This document shows, piece after piece, positions 42,712 to 54,844 of a DNA stretch of 64,000 bases; position 1 is the first letter of the stretch; each line of letters opens with the position of its first letter. The position numbers were made by a program, and so were the translations under genes. Origin of the DNA: Achromobacter sp. UMC71 (GTDB lineage: Bacteria; Pseudomonadota; Gammaproteobacteria; Burkholderiales; Burkholderiaceae_B). The stretch covers positions 1 to 64,000 of the forward strand of contig NZ_LZZT01000010.1 in assembly GCF_014170305.1 (NCBI RefSeq), read 5' to 3'. Below the pieces are notes generated by a model. The model was given only the letters and a program-made list of their open reading frames with translations. It did no database searches and was not told the DNA's origin.

Positions 42712-43430
42712 CTGCCCCTATCGCATTGGTCACCGGCGGCAGCCGGGGCATTGGCCGCGCCATCGTCGCGCGCCTGCTGCAGGACGGCTTTGACGTCGTC
42801 AACTTCAGCCGCCGCCCGCCCGACGAGGCGCTGCCTGGCGAAATCTTCCAGTCCGTGGACCTGGGCGACGCGTCGGCCACCGTCGCCGCGGCCACCGCGC
42901 TGGTCGCAAAGCGGCCCGTGCTGCACCTGGTCAACAACGCCGGCATGATCCAGGTGGCCGACATCGACGCCGTCACTCAGGAAGACCTGGCGCGCACCGT
43001 GGCGCTGAACCTGACCGCGCCGCTCCTGCTGATGCAGGCGCTGTTGCCCGGCATGCGGCAGGCGGGCTACGGGCGGGTGGTCAACATCGGCAGCCGGGCA
43101 GCCCTGGGCAAGCCGGGCCGCAGCGTCTACGGCGCCACCAAGTCGGGCCTGGTCGGCATGACGCGCACCTGGGCGCTGGAGCTGGGCAAGGCCGGCATCA
43201 CGGTCAACGCCGTGGCGCCCGGGCCGATCGCCACGGAACTGTTCGACCAGTCCAACCCGCCGGGCGAGCCCAAGACCGTGGCGCTGGAAGCGTCGATTCC
43301 GGTCGGGCGGATCGGCCGGCCGGAAGACGTGGCGCATGCGGTGGCCGGGTTTCTCGACTCGCGCGCCGGCTTCATGACCGGGCAGGTGCTGTACGTGTGC
43401 GGCGGGATGTCGGTGGGGCTGGCAGGGTAG
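42708..43430 (+). CDS. SDR-family oxidoreductase
   Basis: Short-chain dehydrogenase of 240 residues with TGGSRGIG, LVNNAG, the catalytic VVNIGSRAALGKPGRSVYGATKSGL (Ser-Arg, Tyr-x3-Lys) and the cofactor-side PGPIATELF. ATG 42708 overlaps the Bug gene stop (ATGA). It is the second gene of the plus-strand arm of the locus. Substrate unknown; a hydroxy or keto group of the imported acid is the natural guess. Confidence 0.88.
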   Translation: MTAPIALVTGGSRGIGRAIVARLLQDGFDVVNFSRRPPDEALPGEIFQSVDLGDASATVAAATALVAKRPVLHLVNNAGMIQVADIDAVTQEDLARTVALNLTAPLLLMQALLPGMRQAGYGRVVNIGSRAALGKPGRSVYGATKSGLVGMTRTWALELGKAGITVNAVAPGPIATELFDQSNPPGEPKTVALEASIPVGRIGRPEDVAHAVAGFLDSRAGFMTGQVLYVCGGMSVGLAG

Positions 43431-43435
43431 GAGAC

Positions 43436-43473
43436 GGCGGCGGCCCCGGCATGCCATGGCGGGGGCCGCCGCC
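43436..43473. terminator. Long GC hairpin between convergent genes
   Basis: Arms GGCGGCGGCCCC (43436-43447) and GGGGCCGCCGCC (43462-43473) form a 12-bp perfect stem right after the SDR stop. No U-tract. Confidence 0.5.
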
Positions 43474-43502
43474 GGCAGGCGCGCGCCGCCGGGTCAGCCG
43501 GG

Positions 43503-43898
43503 TCAGTCGACGACGCTGCGGCCATCCAGCGGCCACGGGAAGTCCGGCGTGATCGTGACCTGCAGCCCCTGTTGCGACAGCATTTGGTGCAGTCGGATGA
43601 CCTCATGCGCCAGGATGTTTTCCGCCACAGGCTGGTGTTGCGCGACCAGGTCGCGGGCGTGCTTGACGCCGGTTCCCAATGCGGCCGACAAGCGGGCGAT
43701 GGCGATGGCCGTGCCCAGGCCGCCGGGCGCGACCCGCAGCGTATAGGGCGTGCGGTCGTGGAAGGGATGATCGGGGTTGGTGGTGGCCACCATCCAGCCG
43801 CAGGCCGGGCAGCGCGCGATCAGGCTCATGCCCTGTGCGCTCACGACTTGGGGTTGTCCGCACTCGGGGCAAGGGGAACGCGTGATTCGTTCGGTCAT
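43503..43898 (-). CDS. Zinc-ribbon protein with ribosomal L7/L12-like C-terminal segment
   Basis: Protein of 131 residues. The N-terminal half carries a four-Cys ribbon, C10-x2-C13 and C30-x2-C33 (SPCPECGQ and ARCPACGWM). The C-terminal half (about 70-120) reads GTGVKHARDLVAQHQPVAENIL and continues to LQVTITPDFPW in a pattern like the L7/L12 C-terminal domain (helix KxARDLV, loop, helix, strand). ATG 43898 was chosen because the domain begins there. No function is known to me for this arrangement; a role on ribosomes is inference. It is adjacent and divergent to AlaX, a translation quality-control protein. Confidence 0.75.
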   Translation of the reverse strand: MTERITRSPCPECGQPQVVSAQGMSLIARCPACGWMVATTNPDHPFHDRTPYTLRVAPGGLGTAIAIARLSAALGTGVKHARDLVAQHQPVAENILAHEVIRLHQMLSQQGLQVTITPDFPWPLDGRSVVD

Positions 43899-44036
43899 GG
43901 CTTGGGCGCGAGAAAGGGGGGCGATGGAACAGCCTGATGATACTGGCTGTACCGGGCCGCAACCCGGCAAAGTGTACCGGTGCGGCCACGCGCGCCGTCG
44001 TTATGATGCGAGCATCTCCCGCCTGGCGCCGCCGCC

Positions 44037-44675
44037 ATGACCCGCAAGATCTTCTGGCAGGACCCTTATCTGACGACGCTCGAGGCCCGCGTCGCGCACG
44101 TGGACGGCGCCCAGGTGCTGCTGGACCAGACGATCCTGTTCGCATTCTCCGGCGGCCAGGAAAGCGATGCCGGCACGATCGGCGGTTATCCCGTGCTGCA
44201 GGCCGCCAAGCGCGGCCTGGAGATCGTGTACACCTTGCCCGCCGGTCACGCGCTGCAAGCGGGCGACGCGGTGACGACGCGCATCGACTGGGAGCGCCGC
44301 TACCGGCTGATGCGGCTGCATTTCGCGGCCGAGATGGTGCTGCAACTGATCTACCGGCATTGTCCGGGCATCCTGCGCACCGGCGCGCATATCGCACCGG
44401 CCAAGGCGCGGATCGATTTCACCCATGAACAGAGCCTGGCGCCGCAACTGGCCGGCATCGCGCGCGAGGCGCAGGCGTGGATCGACGGCGACCATCCCAT
44501 CGTCACGGCGTTCAGCGACCTGGCCGCCGAGCGCCGCTATTGGGAGGTCGACGGCTTCGCCAGAATGGCTTGCGGCGGCACCCATCCGCGGACCACGGGC
44601 GAGGTCGGAGGCCTCGCGCTCAAGCGCAAGAACCCGGGGCGCAATAGCGAGCGTGTCGAGATCATGCTGGCTTGA
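44037..44675 (+). CDS. Alanyl-tRNA editing hydrolase, AlaX-like
   Basis: Trans-editing enzyme that removes Ser or Gly from mischarged tRNA-Ala, 212 residues. The sequence follows the AlaX fold: FAFSGGQESDAGTIGG, then RRYRLMRLHFAAEMVLQL, and MACGGTHPRTTGEVG. The usual HxxxH zinc pair is here H95-x3-E99, while C179-x3-H183 is intact, so three of the four classical ligands remain. This variation may be a family trait rather than decay. Start ATG 44037. It is the only translation-related enzyme in the region. Confidence 0.88.
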   Translation: MTRKIFWQDPYLTTLEARVAHVDGAQVLLDQTILFAFSGGQESDAGTIGGYPVLQAAKRGLEIVYTLPAGHALQAGDAVTTRIDWERRYRLMRLHFAAEMVLQLIYRHCPGILRTGAHIAPAKARIDFTHEQSLAPQLAGIAREAQAWIDGDHPIVTAFSDLAAERRYWEVDGFARMACGGTHPRTTGEVGGLALKRKNPGRNSERVEIMLA

Positions 44676-44700
44676 CACGCGGGGGCTGTCCGGCCGGGCC

Positions 44701-45675
44701 TCAGGCAGCGGGGCGGTTTTGGCCGACGATGTGCCGCAGCGTCTTGCCGGACACCTTGCCCGAGGCCTGCAGCATTCCGGCGCGTTCCTGCCGCAGCCGG
44801 CGCAGCACTTCGGCCGGCGTCACGCCGAAATGCGCCGCGAATTTGCGCTGGAAGGTGCGGCGCGACATATGGCAGGCGTCCGCCATGTCGTCCACCGACC
44901 AGCGCGCCGACAAGCTGGCCTCGATCTTTTCCACCAGATCGCGAAACGGCGCGGCCATGCGGTCCTGCAGCCGCAGCGACTGGCTGTACTGGCGCTGGTC
45001 GCCGTTCCTGCGCATGAACACCACCAGGCGGCGCGCCACGTCCTGCGCCACTTGCGGGCCGACGTCGCGTTCGATCAGGGCCAGCGCCAGGTCGATGCCC
45101 GCCGTCACGCCCGCCGATGTCCAGATCGCGCCGCTTTCGATATAGATGCGATCGTCTTCCACCCGCAGTCCCGGGTGCAGCTGGCGCAGCCGGTCGGCCG
45201 AGCGCCAGTGCGTCGTCACGCGGCGGCCGTCCAGCAGGCCGGCCGTGGCCAGCAGAAAGGCGCCGGTGCAGACGCTGCAGGTGCGGCGCGCCTGCGGGCT
45301 GCGGCGGCGTAACCAGGCCAGGGTTTCGCCATGGGCGCTGGCCTGGTCGATGCCGGGGCCGCCCGGCACGAACAGCATGTCGATCGGCGTGTCGTCGTCC
45401 TGGCCAAGGGTGGCGTCCACCTGCATGCGCAGGCCCTGTTCCCAGGTGGCGACCACGGGCGCGGCCGCCACGGTGGTCAGCCGGTAGTTCGCGCCGCCTT
45501 CCTCGTTGGCGGCACTGAAGGCCTGCCAGGGCCCGGCCAGGTCCAGCGGCTGGAAACCGTCGTACAGCAGGAAGACAATGTGTTTTGGCGCGATCGCGGC
45601 CGCATTTGGCGCCCGCTCGCCGGCGCGTCCGCCTACGCTGGCATTTTCATTGTGCAAAGGAGCATCGTCATGCAT
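44701..45675 (-). CDS. GlxA-family AraC regulator with DJ-1/PfpI domain
   Basis: Regulator of 324 residues. The DJ-1/PfpI part begins HIVFLLYDGFQPLDLAGPWQAF and has the nucleophile elbow RTCSVCTGAFLLATAG. The C-terminal AraC pair includes WSVDDMADACHMSRRTFQRKFAAHFG. The only in-frame ATG near the domain is 45675, which overlaps the start codon region of the divergent gene at 45670. Its ribosome-binding site is weak (AAGAGAA). It may control its divergent neighbour, and must share a promoter region with it. Confidence 0.82.
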   Translation of the reverse strand: MHDDAPLHNENASVGGRAGERAPNAAAIAPKHIVFLLYDGFQPLDLAGPWQAFSAANEEGGANYRLTTVAAAPVVATWEQGLRMQVDATLGQDDDTPIDMLFVPGGPGIDQASAHGETLAWLRRRSPQARRTCSVCTGAFLLATAGLLDGRRVTTHWRSADRLRQLHPGLRVEDDRIYIESGAIWTSAGVTAGIDLALALIERDVGPQVAQDVARRLVVFMRRNGDQRQYSQSLRLQDRMAAPFRDLVEKIEASLSARWSVDDMADACHMSRRTFQRKFAAHFGVTPAEVLRRLRQERAGMLQASGKVSGKTLRHIVGQNRPAA

Positions 45676-46350
45676 GTGAATATTCTCTTGTTCGAAGGGC
45701 TGACCCAGCTGGATATGACGGGGCCTTACGAGGTGCTGGCCGCTGCGCCCGACGTTACCGTGGATTTTGTCGCAAAAACGACCGCGCCGGTGCGCAGCGA
45801 TCGGGGCCTGCGTTTCGTGCCGACCCAGGCGCTGGACTCGGCGCCGCCGTGCGACCTGCTGGTGGTGCCGGGCGGACCGGGCACGGATGATGCCATTGTT
45901 GATCCGGACTGGGTAGCCTTCACGCGTCGCCAGGGGCTGGCCGCAAGCCACGTGTTCGGTATTTGCACCGGGTCGCTGCTGCTGGGCGCGGCGGGCCTGT
46001 TGCGCGGCAGGCGCGCTTCCAGCCATTGGCGCGCACGCGAACTGCTGTCGTATTTCGGCGCCATCCCTGCCGATGAGCGCCTCTGCGTGGACGGCAAATT
46101 TTTCACCGCCGGCGGCGTCACGTCGGGCATCGACATGGCCTTGCTGGTCGTTGCCACGCTGTGCGGCGACGACGTGGCCAAGCGGATCCAGTTGCAGATC
46201 GAATACGACCCTAAGCCGCCGTTTCCGGGCGGCACGCCCAAGACGTCGGAATCCGCCATCGTGCAACGCTACCTGGATCTGTCGCAAGCGCGCTTCGAGT
46301 CGCGCCGCGCGGCGGTCGAGCGGGCCGCGGCGGCGATGCCGCGGGACTAG
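45670..46350 (+). CDS. DJ-1/PfpI family protein (isonitrile hydratase-like)
   Basis: Stand-alone DJ-1/PfpI protein of 226 residues. The N-terminus MHVNILLFEGLTQLDMTGPY and the Cys elbow HVFGICTGSLLLGAAG (C99) fit the group that includes cyclohexyl-isocyanide hydratase. AAGGAGC precedes ATG 45670. It is divergent from a GlxA-type AraC regulator which shares the same fold, and the two start codons overlap by 6 bases on opposite strands. Its own reaction is unknown. Confidence 0.85.
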   Translation: MHVNILLFEGLTQLDMTGPYEVLAAAPDVTVDFVAKTTAPVRSDRGLRFVPTQALDSAPPCDLLVVPGGPGTDDAIVDPDWVAFTRRQGLAASHVFGICTGSLLLGAAGLLRGRRASSHWRARELLSYFGAIPADERLCVDGKFFTAGGVTSGIDMALLVVATLCGDDVAKRIQLQIEYDPKPPFPGGTPKTSESAIVQRYLDLSQARFESRRAAVERAAAAMPRD

Positions 46351-46401
46351 CCGTGGCATGCGGCAGCGGAACGGGGCGGGCAGGCAGCCCAGGTCGAACG
46401 C

Positions 46402-46884
46402 CTACCGCCCCAAGTGATCCAGTGGCAGCGGGCTTTGCGGCTTGACGGTCTGAATCGCGAAGTTGCTGCGAATGTCCTTCACGCCGGTCAGTTTCAGCAA
46501 GGTGCCCAGCAGAAAGGTCTCATAGGCGCGCAGGTCCGGCACCACCACCTGCAACAGGAAATCGGATTCTCCCGACACCAGGTGGGCGGCCACGACTTCC
46601 GGCAGGGCGCTGACCTCCTTGCGGAACTGGGCGGCGTCGCGCTCATGGTGGCGTTCGACCTTGACGCCGACGAACACGGTCAGGCCCAGGCCGACCTCGT
46701 CCGGCGCCAGCCGCGCCTCGTAGCCCTGGATCACGCCGGCTTCTTCCATTAGCCGCACCCGCCGCAGGCAAGGCGACGGCGACAGGCCGATCTGCTCGGC
46801 CAGTTCGACATTGGTCAGGCGGCCGTTCTTCTGCAGGGCTTCCAGAATGCGCCGGTCGTAGGCGTCCAATTCTCGTTTTGGCAT
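46402..46884 (-). CDS. Lrp/AsnC-family regulator
   Basis: Regulator of 160 residues: AsnC-type HTH (LDAYDRRILEALQKNGRLTN; LSPSPCLRRVRLMEEAGVI) and RAM ligand-binding domain (VVAAHLVSGESDFLLQVVVPD). ATG 46884 is the natural start. It is divergent from a LysE exporter gene, its likely target, in the way such regulators often sense an amino acid and switch on its exporter. Confidence 0.9.
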   Translation of the reverse strand: MPKRELDAYDRRILEALQKNGRLTNVELAEQIGLSPSPCLRRVRLMEEAGVIQGYEARLAPDEVGLGLTVFVGVKVERHHERDAAQFRKEVSALPEVVAAHLVSGESDFLLQVVVPDLRAYETFLLGTLLKLTGVKDIRSNFAIQTVKPQSPLPLDHLGR

Positions 46885-46926
46885 GGAATAAAGATATCGG
46901 TTAGATAATTGGTTCAGTATGCCAAT

Positions 46927-46939
46927 CATGATAATCATG
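46927..46939. promoter_or_regulatory. Palindrome in the Lrp/LysE promoter region
   Basis: CATGAT-A-ATCATG is a perfect 13-base palindrome (46927-46939) in the AT-rich divergent promoter, a plausible Lrp/AsnC site. Confidence 0.5.
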
Positions 46940-47017
46940 GTGGCAGGAATAGCAAGCACATGCTGGCGCCTTTTCCCTAGAATGACCGCTCGTCAACAGG
47001 GTGCGGGGAGGGCGGTC

Positions 47018-47647
47018 ATGGCCGATATGGCGTTGTTTCTCGGGGCGTTATTGATTGTCTATGTGGTGCCGGGACCCGACATGATCCTGCTGCTCGAAAC
47101 CGGCGCGCTGCGCGGCCGTGCGCCGGCGCTGGCCGTGGCGCTGGGCCTGGCGATTGCCCGCGCCGCCCATGTGACGCTGGCCGCATTGGGGTTGGCGGCG
47201 CTGTTCAAGACGCACCCCTGGGCCTTCGATGCGGCGCGCACCGTGGGCGGCTGCTACCTGGTCTGGCTGGGCGTGCGCCTGCTGCGCGCCGGGCCCCTGT
47301 CGTATGACGTCGCCGCCGAGGCGCAGGCGGCCGCGCGCGGCAAGGGCCTGGGCGCGGCGTTGCTGAGCGGCGTACTGACCAATGTGCTCAACCCCAAGGC
47401 GTTGCTGTTCTGCTCGGTGCTGTTGCCGCAATTCGTGTCGCCCGCGCAAGGGCCCATCGGCCAGCAGTTCGCGGTGCTGGGCGTGATCCTGGTCAGCCTG
47501 GGGCTGACGTTCGATGTGCTGTGCGCGCTGGCCGGCGGCGCGCTGGGCCGCTGGCTGGCTGCCCGGCCGCGCATGCGCAAGTGGCAGGGCGCGGTGTTCG
47601 GCACAGCGTTGATCGGGTTCGGCTTGCGCTTGACGTTGAGCCGCTAG
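47018..47647 (+). CDS. LysE-family amino acid exporter
   Basis: Membrane exporter of 209 residues with about six hydrophobic segments. The hallmark VPGPDMILLLETGALRGR is the LysE/RhtB PGPD motif, followed by AAHVTLAALGLAAL and VLTNVLNPKALLF. ATG 47018 has GGGGAGGG upstream. The divergent Lrp-type gene probably regulates it. The amino acid exported is unknown. A strong terminator follows. Confidence 0.9.
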   Translation: MADMALFLGALLIVYVVPGPDMILLLETGALRGRAPALAVALGLAIARAAHVTLAALGLAALFKTHPWAFDAARTVGGCYLVWLGVRLLRAGPLSYDVAAEAQAAARGKGLGAALLSGVLTNVLNPKALLFCSVLLPQFVSPAQGPIGQQFAVLGVILVSLGLTFDVLCALAGGALGRWLAARPRMRKWQGAVFGTALIGFGLRLTLSR

Positions 47648-47679
47648 CGGGGAAGGCTGCGCGCCGCCCGGACCCAAAA

Positions 47680-47708
47680 AAACGGGCCTGACAATGTCAG
47701 GCCCGTTT
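47680..47708. terminator. Bidirectional Rho-independent terminator
   Basis: AAACGGGCCTGACA (47680-47693) and TGTCAGGCCCGTTT (47695-47708) form a long perfect stem, with a run of A on the left and T on the right. It ends both lysE and the convergent ABC exporter gene. Confidence 0.9.
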
Positions 47709-47710
47709 CA

Positions 47711-49609
47711 CTACTTGCCGAAGGCGAAGGACGTTTCGTCCTGGTCTTCGTCCTCGCCGTCCGTGCGCGGGGGCTTGGGCTGGGCGCCGTCGGCCAGCAT
47801 TTCCGCCTGCGTCAGGCCCTTGGTCAGTTCCAGGGCCTGGCGCTCGAACAGGCGCCGGTACAGGCCGCCCTTCAAACGGATCAGCTGGTCATGGCTGCCT
47901 TCTTCGATGATGCGGCCATGGTCCATCACCAGCAGGCGATCCAGCGCGCGCACCGTGGACAGGCGGTGCGCGACCACCAGCGTCGTGCGGCCTTCCATCA
48001 GGCGTTCCATGGCCTGCTGGATCAGCACTTCGCTTTCGCTGTCCAGGCTGGAAGTGGCCTCGTCCAGGATCAGGATGGGCGCGTCCGCCAGGAACGCCCG
48101 GGCGATCGCCACGCGCTGGCGTTCGCCGCCCGACAGCTTCACGCCGCGCTCGCCTACCAGCGTTTCATAGCCCTTGGGCAGCGCCATGATGAAGTCATGC
48201 GCACTGGCCAGCCGCGCGGCCTGCTCGATATCGGCCTGCGTCGCGCCGGGACGGGCGTAGGCGATGTTCTCGGCCAGCGTGCGGTGAAACAGCACCGGCT
48301 CCTGCTGCACGATCGCGATCTGGCTGCGCAACGACGCTTGCTTCACCTGGGCGATGTCCTGCCCGTCGATGGTGATGTGGCCGCCATTCACGTCGTACAA
48401 ACGCTGGATCAGTTTGATGAACGTGGTCTTGCCCGAGCCGGAATGCCCGACCAGCCCGACCCGCTCTCCCGGCGCGATGCGCGCCGAGAAATGGTCGTAC
48501 AGCGCCGTGTCGTGCCTGCCGTAGCGAAACGTGACGTCCTCGAAGCGGATTTCACCGGCGCCGATGCGGATCTCGCCCGCGCCGGGACGGTCGTCCACGC
48601 CCAAGGGGTGCTTGGCCATCGCCACCAGTTCTTCCATGTCGTTGACCGAGCGCTGCAGGTTGCGGATGTGCATGCCCACGTCGCGCAGGTGGCCCTGCAA
48701 CATGAAGAACATCGTCAGTGCGAAGGTGATGTCACCGACGCTTGCCTGGTTGCGCGACCACAGGAACAGCGACGCGCCCAGGATGCCGGCTTGCATGGCC
48801 ACCAGCATCGCGCCCTGGACCCCGCCGTTGATGGTGGCGCGGACCCAGGTGCGGCGCGTGCGGCGGCGCCACTTGTCGACCACGCGGCCCAGGCGGGCTT
48901 CTTCGCGCGTTTCGGCGCCGAAGGCCTTCACGACCGGGTTGCAGCTGACCGCGTCGGCCAGGGCGCCGCCCATGCGGGTGTCCCAGGCGTTGCCCAGCCG
49001 AGCGGCCGGCGCGACATAACCCAGCGACAGCGCCGCGGTGACGGCGATGTACAGCACCGAGCCCAGGCCCACCACCAACCCCATGATCGGCCAGTGCACG
49101 CCCAGCAACGCGGTGGCGCCGACCAGCATGACGATGGACGGCAGCAAGGCCACCAGCAGCGTGTCGTTCAGGACGTCCACCGCCCACATGCCGCGCGTGA
49201 TCTTGCGCACCGTGGAACCGGCGAAGCTGTTGGCATGCCAGTCGGTGGAAAAGCGCTGCACGCGGTAGAAGGCGTTGGACACCATCTCATTCATCATTTT
49301 CAGCGTGAAGGTGATGATGTTCTGGAACACGCCCTGGCGCAGCAGCGTGCCGCCGATGCCCAAGGCGATCAGCAGCCAGAACGAGGTGATGGCCGCGCCC
49401 CAGATCATCTCGTCGGCGGCGGCGCCGGAGGCGACCGCGTCGACCAGCCGGCCCGCATACAGCGGGGTCAGCACGTCGGCCAGCGCGGACAGCAATGCCA
49501 GGCCGACGATGACGGCGGTGCGGCAGGGTTGGGCGCGCCAATAGCGGAAAGTAAAGCCGAGGACGTCCTTGAAGGCTTGTCCTCGCAGATCGATTTTTGT
49601 TCGATTCAT
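47711..49609 (-). CDS. ABC exporter half-transporter (membrane domain fused to ATPase)
   Basis: MsbA/LmrA-type protein of 632 residues from ATG 49609. The first 330 residues hold six membrane segments. The ATPase follows with Walker A GHSGSGKT, signature LSGGERQR, Walker B ILILDEATSS and the H-loop AHRLST. It would act as a homodimer, or pair with the larger exporter encoded upstream. Its C-terminal tail is acidic (DGEDEDQDETSF). It lies downstream of the CydDC-like gene on the same strand but with a 478-base gap that holds a possible leader peptide. Confidence 0.9.
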   Translation of the reverse strand: MNRTKIDLRGQAFKDVLGFTFRYWRAQPCRTAVIVGLALLSALADVLTPLYAGRLVDAVASGAAADEMIWGAAITSFWLLIALGIGGTLLRQGVFQNIITFTLKMMNEMVSNAFYRVQRFSTDWHANSFAGSTVRKITRGMWAVDVLNDTLLVALLPSIVMLVGATALLGVHWPIMGLVVGLGSVLYIAVTAALSLGYVAPAARLGNAWDTRMGGALADAVSCNPVVKAFGAETREEARLGRVVDKWRRRTRRTWVRATINGGVQGAMLVAMQAGILGASLFLWSRNQASVGDITFALTMFFMLQGHLRDVGMHIRNLQRSVNDMEELVAMAKHPLGVDDRPGAGEIRIGAGEIRFEDVTFRYGRHDTALYDHFSARIAPGERVGLVGHSGSGKTTFIKLIQRLYDVNGGHITIDGQDIAQVKQASLRSQIAIVQQEPVLFHRTLAENIAYARPGATQADIEQAARLASAHDFIMALPKGYETLVGERGVKLSGGERQRVAIARAFLADAPILILDEATSSLDSESEVLIQQAMERLMEGRTTLVVAHRLSTVRALDRLLVMDHGRIIEEGSHDQLIRLKGGLYRRLFERQALELTKGLTQAEMLADGAQPKPPRTDGEDEDQDETSFAFGK

Positions 49610-49769
49610 TGCGATTGGCCGGCAACGCGGGGATGCCGGATTCCTTGTGGGAAAGGGGGTGATACGACCTGCGCCGTCAGGCGCGGGCATTGCGTTCAGG
49701 GGGTTGGAGCGGGCACGGAGGACCAGTCGCCAAATAGCATGGCGATGGGTCCGCGCGGGCGACGACTAC

Positions 49770-49820
49770 TTAATGGCGTCGCGGAGATACGCGCGGGATG
49801 GCGGTATGCGGATTCATCAT
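49770..49820 (-). CDS. Possible 16-residue leader peptide upstream of the ABC exporter
   Basis: Tiny frame MMNPHTAIPRVSPRRH ending in TAA. It has an excellent ribosome-binding sequence, GGGAGG, six bases before the first of two ATG codons. It lies 160 bases upstream of the exporter start on the same strand and ends in Pro-Arg-Arg-His, the sort of codons that stall ribosomes in regulatory leaders. I see nothing else coding in 49610-50087. It is an inference from position and signal, not a known family. Confidence 0.45.
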   Translation of the reverse strand: MMNPHTAIPRVSPRRH

Positions 49821-50087
49821 CTTGCGCCTCCCAGGTGTAGGTGAAGGGAAAAACATGGGCGTAGGCCCGGATTGATGATTCTATCGATTTGGTGTAGGGG
49901 AATCAACTGGGTGCTTGAGGGCTTGTGGGGTTTTTCTAACGATTGTGTTGTGTCTCGGCTTGCAGGGGGGGGCGTACTGGTGACGCCCGCCGCGGCGGCG
50001 ACGGGCTCGCGTAGTGCCTTATTGGCGGGCGTTGGGGGGCGTCGCGGGGGTAGTTGGCCGCGACGCCTGGGTTGTTGACGTGGTGGG

Positions 50088-53714
<3,627 letters not shown>

Positions 53715-53786
53715 ATCAATGCTCCCAACAGAGCTTGCATGGTTACGCATCCGCCGCCGGCGCGAAAGCGATAGTTATTCAATCAT

Positions 53787-53807
53787 GGGTTGAGATAAAC
53801 TCAACCC
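53787..53807. promoter_or_regulatory. Candidate operator of the LysR/ABC pair
   Basis: GGGTTGAG (53787-53794) and CTCAACCC (53800-53807) pair perfectly around five AT bases, ending one base before the LysR start codon. Confidence 0.6.
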
Positions 53808-53808
53808 T

Positions 53809-54777
53809 ATGTCCGATCTGCCCACCCATACACCGCCGCTGGCCGCGTTGCGTGCCTTCGAAGCCGTTGCCCGCCTGGGCAGCCTGAGCCGCGCCGCGAT
53901 CGAGCTGCACGTCACCAAAAGCGCCGTCAGCCACCAGTTGCGGGCGCTGGAGGCGGACCTGGGCGTCAGCCTGCTGCGGCGGGGCGGCACGGTGCGTCGC
54001 GCGGAAACCACCGAAGCCGGCGCCGCGCTGCTGGCGTCGGTACAACAGGCCTTGACCCTGCTCGAGACCGCCTGCCGCAATGCCCGGGCCAGCGCGCGGG
54101 GCAAGCGCCGCTACAACCTGAACGTGTCGGCCAACCCCTCGCTGGCGGCGTTGTGGCTGGCGCCGCGCATCGGCCGCTTCATCGAACTGCATCCGGATAT
54201 CGACATCCAGGTGTTCCTGCACGCCAGCCAGGACCCCGCCTGGAAGGCGCAGGACATCGACCTGGCCTTCCTGCATGTGCGCGCCCTGGGCCCGCACCTG
54301 GCCGCGCCCGGCGACATCCCGCTGATGACCGAGACCGTGGTGCCGGTGTGCAGCCCGGCGCTGGTGGCGCCGCAGGACCGCGACGACCCCGGCGTCTTCG
54401 CGCGGCACCGCTGGCTCGAGGAAAAGCACATCGACAGCCCGGAAACCGACTGGCGCACCTGGCGGCCGCGCCTGGGCCTGCCGGCCAGCGCCGGGCAGGA
54501 CCCGCTGGTGCTGTCCGGCCTGAGCACCGTGGTGGCCGCCGCCGCGGCGGGCGTGGGCATCGCGCTAGGCCGCGCGCCGCTGATCGACGAGGAACTGGCC
54601 AGCGGCCGCCTCGTGGCATTGACGCCGGGCCTGCGCATGGCGGGCTCGTGGGGCTATGTGATGCGCATCCACGCCAACCGGCCGATGGACGCATCGCTGC
54701 CCGCGTTGGTGGAATTTCTGGCTGAAGAGGGCCGCGCCGCCGCGGCGTGGCAGAATCCGGTTGCGGCGCGCGCCTAG
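53809..54777 (+). CDS. LysR-family transcriptional regulator (GcvA-like)
   Basis: Regulator of 322 residues starting in the GcvA style, with PPLAALRAFEAVARLGSLSR and HTH KSAVSHQLRALEADLG. The effector domain contains FIELHPDIDIQVFLHASQD. It is divergent from the CydDC-like exporter gene, 94 bases away, with the dyad at 53787-53807 between them. The exporter is the likely target. Confidence 0.88.
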   Translation: MSDLPTHTPPLAALRAFEAVARLGSLSRAAIELHVTKSAVSHQLRALEADLGVSLLRRGGTVRRAETTEAGAALLASVQQALTLLETACRNARASARGKRRYNLNVSANPSLAALWLAPRIGRFIELHPDIDIQVFLHASQDPAWKAQDIDLAFLHVRALGPHLAAPGDIPLMTETVVPVCSPALVAPQDRDDPGVFARHRWLEEKHIDSPETDWRTWRPRLGLPASAGQDPLVLSGLSTVVAAAAAGVGIALGRAPLIDEELASGRLVALTPGLRMAGSWGYVMRIHANRPMDASLPALVEFLAEEGRAAAAWQNPVAARA

Positions 54778-54844
54778 CGCGCCGGCCCGCGGCGCCATCT
54801 GGCGATAGGGCAAGTTTCCGCGGCCCGTTCCTGTCGAGGCGTCC

